A model generated the notes under the pieces. It saw only the letters and a list, made by a program, of their open reading frames with translations, was not told the origin of the DNA and searched no databases. A DNA stretch of 46,246 nucleotides from Sphingobacteriales bacterium (GTDB lineage: Bacteria; Bacteroidota; Bacteroidia; Chitinophagales; Chitinophagaceae): contig OMJB01000108.1 of the NCBI GenBank assembly GCA_900299255.1, forward strand, positions 1 through 46,246. The letters run 5' to 3'. Positions 7,314-16,012 of this stretch are shown one piece after another; position 1 is the stretch's first letter; each line of letters begins with the position of its first letter. The position numbers were made by a program, and so were the translations under genes.

Positions 7314-9197
7314 ATGGTAAAAAATATTTCGTTACTGCTTGTGTGCACAGTATTGTTTTCGTGCACAGGGAAAAAGCAGGTAACTACTGATACGAAGGCT
7401 AAAAGTGCCGATACTGTAATTCATGTTAAGGATGCGCACACACTCTCCAACGCAGACAGTGTGGAAATGAAACACCTGAATCTGGACATTCAGGTGGACA
7501 TGGATAAAAAGCAGATCAGGGGTTGTGCTTTGTGGACAATAGACAACAAATCGAAGGCTAAAACACTGATACTGGATACCTACGACCTGACCATAGATCA
7601 TGTACTGGTTGATGGTAATGAAGTGAAGTTTGTACTGGATACGCAGATCAGATTTTTGGGAAGCGCGCTGCATATACCCATAAAAGACAAGTCGGTGAAT
7701 GTGATGGTATGCTATAAAACCGGGCCCAAGGCACGAGCGCTCCAGTGGCTGAATCCGCAACAAACCCACGACAAGGTGCATCCGTTTTTGTTTACACAGT
7801 CTGAGTCTATTTATGCCAGGTCGTGGATACCATGTGCCGATGGTCCGGGTATCAGGTTTACCTACAGTGCGCATGTGGCGGTACCAAAGGGCCTGATGGC
7901 ACTGATGAGTGCTGAAAATCCGCAGGCTGTAAACGACAGTGGTGTTTATAATTTCAATATGGACACACCTATACCGGCTTACCTGATGGCGCTGGCAGTT
8001 GGCGATATAGCTTTCAGGCAGATAGATGACCGCACGGGTGTTTATGCCGAGCAGGGTATGATAGAAAAAGCCGCATGGGAGCTGGCTGATGCCGGCCGCA
8101 TGGTTGATGCGGCTGAGCAGCTGTACGGCCCCTACCGCTGGGGCAGGTATGATGTGCTGATCTGTCCGCCCGGCTTCCCTATAGGTGGTATGGAAAACCC
8201 CCGGCTCACCTTTGTTACGCCTACTATAATAGCCGGAGACAGGTCGCTGGTGAGCCTTATTGCGCACGAACTGGCGCATAGCTGGAGCGGGAATCTGGTA
8301 ACCAATGCCACCTGGAACGACTTCTGGCTGAATGAAGGCTTTACCAATTATTTTGAAAGAAGGATAACTGAGCGGATGCTCGGTTCCAGTTACTCTGATA
8401 TGCTTTGGGAACTCGGCTATCAGGATTTCGTGACTGCAGTTGGGGAACTGAGTGCCACCAATCATGACACCTGGCTGAAACTGAACCTTAAAGGCCGCGA
8501 CCCGGACGACGGGTTGACGGATATACCTTATGAGAAGGGTTCGCACTTTTTGAAACTGATTGAGCAGTCTGTGAGCCGTGATGTATTTGACCGGTTTCTG
8601 GCAAAGTACTTTGAATCTCATGCGTTCAAAACTATCACAACGGAGGCTTTTCTAAAGTACCTGGATACAGCGCTGATCAAAGGTGATGACGACCTGAGAA
8701 AGAAGCTGAATATAAATGCGTGGGTGTACGGCCCCGGTATTCCAGCCAACTGTCCCAGGGCAGGCCAGGAGCGATTCAGTAAAGTAGATTCTCAGCGAAA
8801 CAAATTTCTGAGCGGAATACCTGCTGAACAACTGACAACCGTTGATTGGACTACGCACGAATGGCTTCATTTTCTGCGGAAGATGCCGGCAACGCTGTCT
8901 ACTATGCAGATGCGGAAACTGGATGCAGCTTTTGACCTTTCGGCCTCTGAAAACAGCGAGATTGCCGATCTGTGGTTTATTATTTCTGTGCGCACCGGTT
9001 ACAGTACGGCTTATGGTGCTATGGACAAATTCCTGAGCAGTGTGGGCCGAAGGAAATTTCTGGAACCGCTCTATGGCGAAATGATGAAAACGCCTGCCGG
9101 TGCCGCTATGGCGCGCAGCATTTATGGCAAGTACCGTATGAACTATCATCCGCTGGCGCAGGAAAGCCTGGACAGGCTGGTGCTCAAGAAAAGCTAA
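7314..9197 (+). CDS. M1 family aminopeptidase, leukotriene A4 hydrolase type, lipoprotein
   Basis: 627 aa. The N-terminus ends in LFSC (C17), a lipobox, so it is predicted to be a lipid-anchored periplasmic or surface protein. The M1 exopeptidase motif GGMENP is at about residue 291, and the zinc site H317-E318-x2-H321-x18-E340 lies in HELAHSWSGN...WLNEGF. The C-terminal third (from about residue 500: WLHFLRKMP, SENSEIADLW, GRRKFLEPLY, YHPLAQESL) resembles the helical C-terminal domain of LTA4 hydrolase/aminopeptidase B, which separates it from PepN-type M1 enzymes. It would remove N-terminal residues from peptides. It converges with the GT-C gene, with only 21 bp between stop codons. Confidence 0.92.
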   Translation: MVKNISLLLVCTVLFSCTGKKQVTTDTKAKSADTVIHVKDAHTLSNADSVEMKHLNLDIQVDMDKKQIRGCALWTIDNKSKAKTLILDTYDLTIDHVLVDGNEVKFVLDTQIRFLGSALHIPIKDKSVNVMVCYKTGPKARALQWLNPQQTHDKVHPFLFTQSESIYARSWIPCADGPGIRFTYSAHVAVPKGLMALMSAENPQAVNDSGVYNFNMDTPIPAYLMALAVGDIAFRQIDDRTGVYAEQGMIEKAAWELADAGRMVDAAEQLYGPYRWGRYDVLICPPGFPIGGMENPRLTFVTPTIIAGDRSLVSLIAHELAHSWSGNLVTNATWNDFWLNEGFTNYFERRITERMLGSSYSDMLWELGYQDFVTAVGELSATNHDTWLKLNLKGRDPDDGLTDIPYEKGSHFLKLIEQSVSRDVFDRFLAKYFESHAFKTITTEAFLKYLDTALIKGDDDLRKKLNINAWVYGPGIPANCPRAGQERFSKVDSQRNKFLSGIPAEQLTTVDWTTHEWLHFLRKMPATLSTMQMRKLDAAFDLSASENSEIADLWFIISVRTGYSTAYGAMDKFLSSVGRRKFLEPLYGEMMKTPAGAAMARSIYGKYRMNYHPLAQESLDRLVLKKS

Positions 9198-9218
9198 GCC
9201 TGTACCCAGGTTGAATTA

Positions 9219-10454
9219 TTAAACTGCCTGTAGTGTATTCAATGGCCTGTGAACCCTGTACAATAGGTAACTGCCATAAATCACAGTTGCCGTATACCAC
9301 AGCGCTATGACCTTTGATGCGTATATAAACTTATAGTGAACGATTGGCAGGTACCCATCGGGGAAGGAGAACGCTTTGTCGAGGCTGAGCAGGTAGGGTA
9401 TAGAAGCCAAAATACACAGCCTGTAATTCTTTGACACCACTCCGTAAAAGAAGAAGAATATTATAATAGGATGGGCATACCGTTCGTGCATTTGTGTGTT
9501 GAAATAAAAGAAGTACAGGCACAGCATACCTGTTGACAATAGCACAGTTTGCCAGGTTTCTTCGCTGAATGGCAGGTTGGCTTTGCGCTGTTTCCATAGC
9601 GTTTTGAGCAGTGGGAAAAATACAGCCGCCGCAGCCAGTACGAACATTCCCAAGCCAATTGATCTGTACGACAACAGGAAATAGGTATCGGTGTCGTTGA
9701 TAAAATAAGGATTGCCGGCGGTGATGAGATACCATATGTTGAATGCCGAAATAGAAAGATTGTGATACAGCCCCACAGAATTTGCAGCAAAACCCAGCAG
9801 CCTGTTTACACCACCATTGCCTATGAACGGCAGCAGGATAATGAACTGCACTGCAACACCAACAAGAATACCAGTGAATAGCGTTTTTAAGTTTCTGACA
9901 CTGTATAACAACACCGCGACTATTACTGGCAAAAATTCTATGGCCTGCTGCTTGGTATTGAGCGCCAGCAGATACAGTACCAGCCCGGTTACAGGGTAGC
10001 AGGCAGCGGTAATAATGGCCAGAAAGGCCAGATTAGTGTATATGCTGTCTATCTGACCCCAGACCATTGAGTTAAACACATAGGCAATATTGAGCAACAG
10101 AAACAGGTGGGGGATTTTGAAATTCAGAATCTTCTGCCTGAAAGCACACAATACCGCCAATGGCAGAAAATCGAAACAGACGAACAGTATTTTAATATTG
10201 TTGATGTTGTGGATGATATTGGCTTCGGTACCCTGTAGCAGATCATAAAGGTAGAGGCCATAAGTAAATACCGGCAGGTAGTTGATGGGTGACCCCTGTG
10301 CATATGCACCCGTTATGCCGTGCTGGTGTATATACAGGGCCCATTGCCGCCAGAAACCCATGTCGTAATCCATATACACCCGTGGAAGGATGAACATGTA
10401 TAATATGAACAACAACAGCAGTTCTATACGGGTTTTGGCAAGGCTGGTTTCCAT
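9219..10454 (-). CDS. Polytopic membrane glycosyltransferase, GT-C type (GT87-like)
   Basis: 411 aa with about ten hydrophobic segments. The first extracytoplasmic loop carries MDYDMGFWRQWA, where acidic residues sit after the first helix as in GT-C enzymes that use polyprenyl-phosphate sugars. VWGQIDSIY and NTKQQAIEFLPV are typical of GT87/mannosyltransferase-like proteins, and QMHERYAHP near residue 325 is the H-E-R-Y-x-x-P motif common in this group. It would transfer a sugar from a lipid carrier to an acceptor on the periplasmic face. The substrate is unknown. It stands alone on the minus strand; its upstream region is the long repeat-bearing gap at 10455-11720. Confidence 0.75.
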   Translation of the reverse strand: METSLAKTRIELLLLFILYMFILPRVYMDYDMGFWRQWALYIHQHGITGAYAQGSPINYLPVFTYGLYLYDLLQGTEANIIHNINNIKILFVCFDFLPLAVLCAFRQKILNFKIPHLFLLLNIAYVFNSMVWGQIDSIYTNLAFLAIITAACYPVTGLVLYLLALNTKQQAIEFLPVIVAVLLYSVRNLKTLFTGILVGVAVQFIILLPFIGNGGVNRLLGFAANSVGLYHNLSISAFNIWYLITAGNPYFINDTDTYFLLSYRSIGLGMFVLAAAAVFFPLLKTLWKQRKANLPFSEETWQTVLLSTGMLCLYFFYFNTQMHERYAHPIIIFFFFYGVVSKNYRLCILASIPYLLSLDKAFSFPDGYLPIVHYKFIYASKVIALWYTATVIYGSYLLYRVHRPLNTLQAV

Positions 10455-10473
10455 TCAGAGGTAAAAGTATAGA

Positions 10474-10747
10474 GTAGATGGTAGAAAGTCAAAAAGAGTA
10501 GATAGTAGATAGTCTTTAGTAATTAGTAATTGGTAATTAGTAATTGGTCGGGATGGATGAGTTGTGTTGGATGGTAGATAGTAATTGGTAATTAGTAGCG
10601 GGTCCATAGTCGTTGGTAAATAGTATGTGCTCGGGAGGAATAAGATGTGGGGAAGGGCAGATTGTAATTAGTAATTGGTAGTTGGTAATTAGTAATTAGT
10701 AATTAGTTTTTGGTACATAGTCGTTAGTAGTTAGTAGATGGTCGGGA
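10474..10747 (+). repeat. Degenerate 7-bp tandem repeat tract (GTNNNTR-like)
   Basis: About 31 heptamers starting with GT can be read in long in-phase blocks: 10474-10494 (3 units), 10498-10553 (8 units), 10574-10629 (8 units) and 10664-10747 (12 units). The commonest units are gtaatta and gtaattg; others are gtagata, gtacata, gtcgtta, gtagtta, gtagatg and gtcggga. The plus strand is rich in G/T/A and nearly free of C. The blocks are separated by short stretches that break the phase. Similar heptanucleotide tracts (STRR sequences) are established in heterocystous cyanobacteria; a role here is unknown. Confidence 0.8.
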
Positions 10748-10792
10748 GTTGAACAGGATGTTTGGATTTTAGGATTTTCAAGATTCATTTTT

Positions 10793-10820
10793 ACAAAATT
10801 CCCCACCCGGGGAATTTTGT
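10793..10820. terminator. Bidirectional hairpin
   Basis: acaaaattcccc (10793-10804), loop accc, ggggaattttgt (10809-10820): a perfect 12-bp stem. It lies downstream of nothing obvious on the plus strand, and upstream of the minus-strand GT-C gene, so it may insulate that gene rather than end a known transcript. Confidence 0.5.
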
Positions 10821-10839
10821 GTTGCATTTTTATTAAAAC

Positions 10840-11181
10840 ATTGATTATCAATTACTAGCGTCTGAAATGTGGATAAGAATTCCCCATTTTCTCCCCACTT
10901 TTGCCACACCTTTTTGGGATTGGGAATTGGGTATTTCGAATTGGTTAATTCGTGATTGCTAAATTCTATGAGGGGAAATTCCCCAATTCTTACTCATGGT
11001 GAACAATGTGAAAAATCACATGTTTGGTAAAATATTCTACCACTAAGTTCACAAGGTAGATTGATGTTTATAAAGCACAAAGTTCACTATAAAACGGAAG
11101 AACCCAGCCGTGCTAAACTTCCGTTTTACTTCCGGTTACAGGAAAATTGCCTGAAAAAATTAAGTGATTGATTATCAATTA
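10840..11181. repeat. Two copies of a 15-nt palindromic word
   Basis: attgattatcaatta occurs at 10840-10854 and 11167-11181. It contains a palindrome with 6-nt arms (attgat-t-atcaat), so each copy could be a protein-binding site. The two copies are 327 bp apart. Confidence 0.5.
11091..11127. other. Hairpin aaaacggaag / cttccgtttt
   Basis: A perfect 10-bp inverted repeat, aaaacggaag (11091-11100) and cttccgtttt (11118-11127), with a 17-nt loop. The right arm is part of the 19-nt direct repeat described next, so hairpin and repeat are interlocked. Confidence 0.5.
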
Positions 11182-11217
11182 TTTGTATCTCCGGTAAATT
11201 CCGTTTTACTTCCGGTT
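11119..11217 (+). repeat. 19-nt direct repeat pair
   Basis: ttccgttttacttccggtt is found identically at 11119-11137 and 11199-11217, an offset of exactly 80 bp. The right copy also pairs with aaaccggaagt at 11255-11265 (11-bp stem with 11208-11218), enclosing an inner hairpin cctg-tcgg-cagg near 11241-11252. The set resembles a folded intergenic RNA or a decayed mobile-element end. Confidence 0.6.
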
Positions 11218-11515
11218 TCTTCCGGAGGCAGAAAAACCGTGCCTGTCGGCAGGTAAACCGGAAGTGGTTCTCCTTGCCTCGCCCCTAAATTGATTTACAA
11301 AGTTATTATATAATCCGGGTGTTAGTTTTCTCTGATTTTGGGTTTGCTGTAAGCGCAACTGGCGCGCTGTGAAATTTGTAAATATCTGTTATTGGATTGT
11401 AATAGCAAAATTGAATTTCTATGATAGGACGTATACGGCTTATGAAAGGGCGGAGCGGGCCTGCGATAGAAAATTTTTAGTACAGTTTTATAAGGAATAT
11501 TGTACAAGTAAAAAT

Positions 11516-11612
11516 GATGCGCGAAGTCGGCGGCTTTCTATGAACATAAATACCGTCAAATAACGGTACGTAACTACCGTTAAAAAAGGTAAAAACTACC
11601 GTTAAAAAACGG
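11516..11612 (+). repeat. Palindrome-rich element, copy A
   Basis: A 97-nt stretch from gatgc to aacgg with several CCGTT...AACGG palindromes: accgtcaaataacggt (11552-11567) and taccgttaaaaaacgg (11597-11612). A GC block (cggcgg) lies near its left end. A second copy (B) lies at 30277-30371. It is 108 bp upstream of the secreted-protein gene at 11721. Confidence 0.6.
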
Positions 11613-11720
11613 GGTGTACTACGAATTGGATGGTATAATTTTATGAAAGAATACGTTAGGTTTTGATAAATTGTTTAATTGTTTTTTTAAAGTCTGTATT
11701 TATTAGTAGCTTGGGTTAAA

Positions 11721-12728
11721 ATGGAAATGATGAAAAATACACTACTTACTTTGCTTGTATTTCTTGTTGCTTTGTATAATACCCGAGCACAAAACATAGT
11801 ACCCAATTACAGCTTTGAACAGGCTGATTCTTGCCCAACGGGATTTAATATTAGCCATGCTAAATATTCATTAGGCTGCGTAGGGTGGGGGCAAGCGACA
11901 CAGGGGACAGCAGATTACTACAATGCTTGTGATACTGCAGCGTTATCTATTGGAAGACCAGTACCTATTATGGGAGTGCCACACAATACATGGGGTAATC
12001 AAGCAGCGGAAGATGGTGTTGCATATGCTGGAATTTATGTTTATGATTCTCTCTTTCACGCCTACAAAGAGTATTTAATTAGAGATATACCTCCTTTAGA
12101 AATAGATACGGCCTACAAAGTAACAATACATGTGTCTTTGGCAGACAGTTCAAGATTCGCAACAGATGCCATGGGTGTATTATTTACTACTTATGGTAGT
12201 CCGGATCAGTATGCAATCGGAGGACTTGTTGAAACACCAAAGATAGATTATACAAGTTATGGTATTATTACCGACACAACTAATTGGACTAAATTATCAG
12301 GGGTTTTCATTGCTGATTCTGCTTATACTAGCATTATAATTGGATGTTTTAAAAACTGGAGTTCAATGAATGTCTTAGGTTTTAATGGAAATGCGATAAA
12401 GGCAGCACCCTACAGAGCATATTATTTTATCGATAACGTAGTTGTTGAAAAGGCTTCAAGTACATCTGTTACTGACGTAGATAAATATCATTATGTAAAT
12501 CTTTATCCGAACCCATTTTCTAAACATGCTACATTAGTATTTAATAATCCTTTTGGACAAAATTATCGCCTTTTAATTTTTAACACGCAGGGACAAATTC
12601 AAGAAGAGTTGAAAGGCAATACAAATATGTTTAGAATTGAGCGGAATGATTTGCCTTCTGGCTTTTATTACTATAGACTTTGTAATGAGAAAGGAGTAAT
12701 TGCAAATGGAAAATTTATTATTCAATAG
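11721..12728 (+). CDS. Secreted protein of unknown function with T9SS type A sorting domain
   Basis: 335 aa, AT-rich compared with the genes around it. ATG codons at 11721, 11727 and 11730 are all possible starts; MKNTLLTLLVFLVALYNTRAQ from 11730 is a clean signal peptide. The mature part begins NIVPNYSFEQADSCPTG and includes GWGQATQGTADYYNACD, a pattern found at the N-terminus of many Bacteroidota secreted proteins (a beta-sandwich, carbohydrate-binding-like region starting NLVPNxSFE). Residues from about 250 (YVNLYPNPFSKHATLVF) are the T9SS type A domain, ending GVIANGKFIIQ. Ligand and role are unknown. It is followed 24 bp later by another secreted-protein gene, and the two may be co-transcribed. 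Confidence 0.75.
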   Translation: MEMMKNTLLTLLVFLVALYNTRAQNIVPNYSFEQADSCPTGFNISHAKYSLGCVGWGQATQGTADYYNACDTAALSIGRPVPIMGVPHNTWGNQAAEDGVAYAGIYVYDSLFHAYKEYLIRDIPPLEIDTAYKVTIHVSLADSSRFATDAMGVLFTTYGSPDQYAIGGLVETPKIDYTSYGIITDTTNWTKLSGVFIADSAYTSIIIGCFKNWSSMNVLGFNGNAIKAAPYRAYYFIDNVVVEKASSTSVTDVDKYHYVNLYPNPFSKHATLVFNNPFGQNYRLLIFNTQGQIQEELKGNTNMFRIERNDLPSGFYYYRLCNEKGVIANGKFIIQ

Positions 12729-12730
12729 TG

Positions 12731-12750
12731 ATTAAATTATAAAATTTAAT
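12731..12750. other. All-AT inverted repeat in front of the 12753 gene
   Basis: attaaat (12731-12737) and atttaat (12744-12750) form a 7-bp arm pair just before the ATG at 12753. It may be an operator-like site or chance in AT-rich DNA. Confidence 0.25.
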
Positions 12751-12752
12751 TT

Positions 12753-13211
12753 ATGAATAAATTATCCTCTCATTGTAGCAAAACTGCATATTTGCTTTCT
12801 AAAAAAATTGTTTTAACGATAACGATATTCTTTTTATCCAGTAGAGCAATGGGATTTAAAGAAATTCCTAGTTCTGGTGCATGGTCTTGTTATTTGTATG
12901 CGCAGAGTATTCACGACTCATCTGGTGCTACTGTATTTGATGATGGTTATTCAAATTGGTGTGGTGTTCTTGGCGGCACGAGTTGCAATGGAAACTGGCA
13001 CTGTGACCGTCGTTTTCTCATGAACGAATATACAAATCAGGATATTATTTTAGAATTTTCTTATGGTGGCTATTATCCTACCCCATCCACATATCCTACT
13101 GATACTCATGATGTTTATATTTTCAATAATGCTACAGCAACAAATTTGACATCAGGAGGACCTATTGTTCATGCTGATTTTGATCAGCATGTTTGCACTG
13201 GATTCTTTTGA
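12753..13211 (+). CDS. Small secreted hypothetical protein, probably with a replaced C-terminus
   Basis: 152 aa, unrecognised. An uncleaved-looking N-terminal stretch is followed by a hydrophobic segment (KKIVLTITIFFLSSRAMG) that can serve as a signal peptide. The mature part holds five or six cysteines (WSCYLYAQ, NWCGVLGGTSCNGNWHC), suggesting an exported, disulfide-bonded protein. The last ~18 codons overlap, in another frame, the start of the small membrane protein gene at 13171; that stretch encodes the conserved FALDSFEPG of the next family in the other frame. The natural C-terminus of this protein is therefore likely lost and replaced by out-of-frame sequence. The gene is AT-rich like the one before it. 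Confidence 0.55.
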   Translation: MNKLSSHCSKTAYLLSKKIVLTITIFFLSSRAMGFKEIPSSGAWSCYLYAQSIHDSSGATVFDDGYSNWCGVLGGTSCNGNWHCDRRFLMNEYTNQDIILEFSYGGYYPTPSTYPTDTHDVYIFNNATATNLTSGGPIVHADFDQHVCTGFF

Positions 13212-13506
13212 ACCAGGGCTAACTATATGGCAACAAATCAGTCATTTTCTGGTGCACCTGATACCGAGTTACATTTTTATATTGTTTCTTGCTGTAGCAT
13301 GGAAATGGGAGAAAGCAGGCGGCATTATTTTTCTCATCTTAGGCCTGCTATTTTGTGTTTTGGTGTTCAGGATCAATTACGAACGGAACCATTTTCCATT
13401 CTGGAAGTCGTTACTTATTGTGCTGAATGTTGCGGTGCCATTTCTGCTGGTAGGTGTGCTTTTTCTGGTAAGTTATCACCAGAAAAAAAAGCATATGGTT
13501 TCCTGA
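13171..13506 (+). CDS. Small membrane protein (DUF7670-like), 5'-truncated
   Basis: 111 aa from ATG 13171 (a TTG lies two codons upstream). Three or four hydrophobic segments are visible. The motifs ISMFALDSFEPG, HLIPSYIFILFLAVAWKWEKAGG and the C-terminal LNVAVPFLLVGVLFLVSY match a family of ~120-aa Bacteroidota membrane proteins that usually begin with a further 10-15 residues before ILFISLFALDVF. Here an in-frame stop (TGA 13147-13149) sits where that segment should be, so the normal start is missing. Function of the family is unknown. A C-terminal remnant of a second copy lies at 15091-15215. Confidence 0.6.
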   Translation: MLILISMFALDSFEPGLTIWQQISHFLVHLIPSYIFILFLAVAWKWEKAGGIIFLILGLLFCVLVFRINYERNHFPFWKSLLIVLNVAVPFLLVGVLFLVSYHQKKKHMVS

Positions 13507-13656
13507 TTGTTTTTTGCGCCTGCGTGGAGCACCGTTGAAATTCAGCAAGGTTCACCGGGAAGTCTATTTTCTTCTAAATGTTCATTTATTTTTCAGGCGT
13601 TATATAGAAAGAGTAGAGCCCCGGATATGATGTTTGTCATATTTTAATGCTGTTAA

Positions 13657-15075
<1,419 letters not shown>

Positions 15076-15090
15076 CCGGTGGTTTGCTGT

Positions 15091-15215
15091 ACTGGAGGCG
15101 CAGTCTCAGGTGGGGCTGCGCCTATTGTGCTGCATGTTGCAGTACCGGTTCTACTTACAGGTGTACTTTTTCTGGTATGTTATTACTAGAAAAGGAAGCA
15201 ACCCGTTTCCTGATT
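15091..15215 (+). pseudogene. Remnant of a second DUF7670-like membrane protein gene
   Basis: 15120-15215 aligns without gaps to 13413-13508 with 75 of 96 bases identical. In the frame starting at 15121 it reads PIVLHVAVPVLLTGVLFLV, then CYY and a stop at 15187-15189, matching IVLNVAVPFLLVGVLFLVSYH of the intact copy. Only the C-terminal helix and 3' flank remain; 15091-15119 (ctggaggcgcag...) may be a weaker extension. It starts 16 bp after the tyrosine phenol-lyase stop. Confidence 0.7.
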
Positions 15216-15229
15216 TTACGTACAGTTTT

Positions 15230-16012
15230 TTACCTAGCCGGCATAATCATTTTCAACACATGCTTACCCAGGCTGGATAGAATGAGGAAGGGCAGCAAGA
15301 AAATAAACAGCGGATTAAGCCTTACCAATTTACGGTAGGCACGCATTTCGCCTTTGCGCATTTTCCATTTTTTTTCGCTCACGCCACCTTTTGAGGTAAA
15401 GGGCCTGTAGATTTGGGTGAGCGGAATATTCACAAAATATACACGGTGTTTGTAGCCTATGCGCAGCCACAGGTCGTAGTCTTCACTGTAGCGCATTACC
15501 GGATCGAAACGGAAAGACGGATCGTTGCGAATAACAGCGCAGGAGGTGGCGATAATGTTGCCGGGCAGCAGTTTTACAAAAGGCAGTTTGTATACCACTA
15601 CGTTTTCGGGCAGGTTCTTGCCCAGTATATCGTTCTGGGTGTAGGGATGATAAAACAGGTTGATGCCGGGGTTGGACTCCAGAATTGTTTTGATGAGCAT
15701 GAGCTTGTGCCTGTGCCATGCATCGTCGGCATCCAGAAAAGCGATGTAGTTGCCGGTGGCCGCTTCCATGCCTGTGTTGCGGGCTACTGATCCGCCGTAG
15801 TTGTCAAGTTTCTGTATAACCTTTACACCGGGGTAGCGAGCACGGATAATCGCAAAAGTATCATCGGTACTGGCATCGTCAACTACAATAATCTCGTGGG
15901 CTGGAAAGGATTGCGACAGCACAGAATCCAGTGCCCGCGCTATCGTTTGCCCGGCATTGTATGCAGCAATGATGACACTGAATTGAACAGCCGTTTTTTG
16001 CTCAGAGCTCAT
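15230..16012 (-). CDS. Family 2 glycosyltransferase
   Basis: 260 aa. It starts with FSVIIAAYNAGQTIARALDSVLSQSFPAHEIIVVDDASTDDT, the GT2 (GT-A fold) nucleotide-binding start, and carries the DxD metal-binding motif as FLDADDAWH near residue 96. TGNYIAFLDADDAW and the later EDYDLWLRIG are typical of inverting GT2 enzymes that use UDP- or other nucleotide sugars. A hydrophobic tail (LFIFLLPFLILSSLGKHVLKM) may attach it to the membrane. Its start overlaps the end of the upstream glycosyltransferase gene by 11 bp, so the two are very likely one operon building a surface polysaccharide. Substrates unknown. Confidence 0.88.
   Translation of the reverse strand: MSSEQKTAVQFSVIIAAYNAGQTIARALDSVLSQSFPAHEIIVVDDASTDDTFAIIRARYPGVKVIQKLDNYGGSVARNTGMEAATGNYIAFLDADDAWHRHKLMLIKTILESNPGINLFYHPYTQNDILGKNLPENVVVYKLPFVKLLPGNIIATSCAVIRNDPSFRFDPVMRYSEDYDLWLRIGYKHRVYFVNIPLTQIYRPFTSKGGVSEKKWKMRKGEMRAYRKLVRLNPLFIFLLPFLILSSLGKHVLKMIMPAR

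Larger units (their letters stand above)
10748..11720. other. Gene-free intergenic segment with hairpins and palindromes
   Basis: No convincing coding region is seen. Contents in order: an inverted repeat at 10793-10820, a 15-nt palindromic word attgattatcaatta at 10840-10854 and again at 11167-11181, G/C runs of the type ggggaa/ttcccc around 10880-10990, a hairpin at 11091-11127, two direct copies of a 19-nt word (11119-11137, 11199-11217), a second hairpin at 11208-11265, and a palindrome-rich element at 11516-11612. From about 11330 onward the base composition becomes visibly AT-rich. Confidence 0.6.

Noticed and set aside
7332-8621. Long antisense open frame (429 codons) on the minus strand
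   Set aside because: It is a shadow of the M1 aminopeptidase gene, whose motifs and length are complete on the plus strand.
11369-11563. Short open frame of 64 codons in the long intergenic gap
   Set aside because: No signal peptide, domain or upstream promoter; it runs into the palindrome-rich element and composition looks non-coding.
13227-13538. 103-codon open frame overlapping the small membrane protein gene
   Set aside because: It is the same DNA in another frame; the frame at 13171 carries the conserved family motifs.
15084-15338. 84-codon open frame on the plus strand after the lyase gene
   Set aside because: It reads the decayed membrane-protein remnant in a wrong frame and then runs antisense through the end of the GT2 gene.
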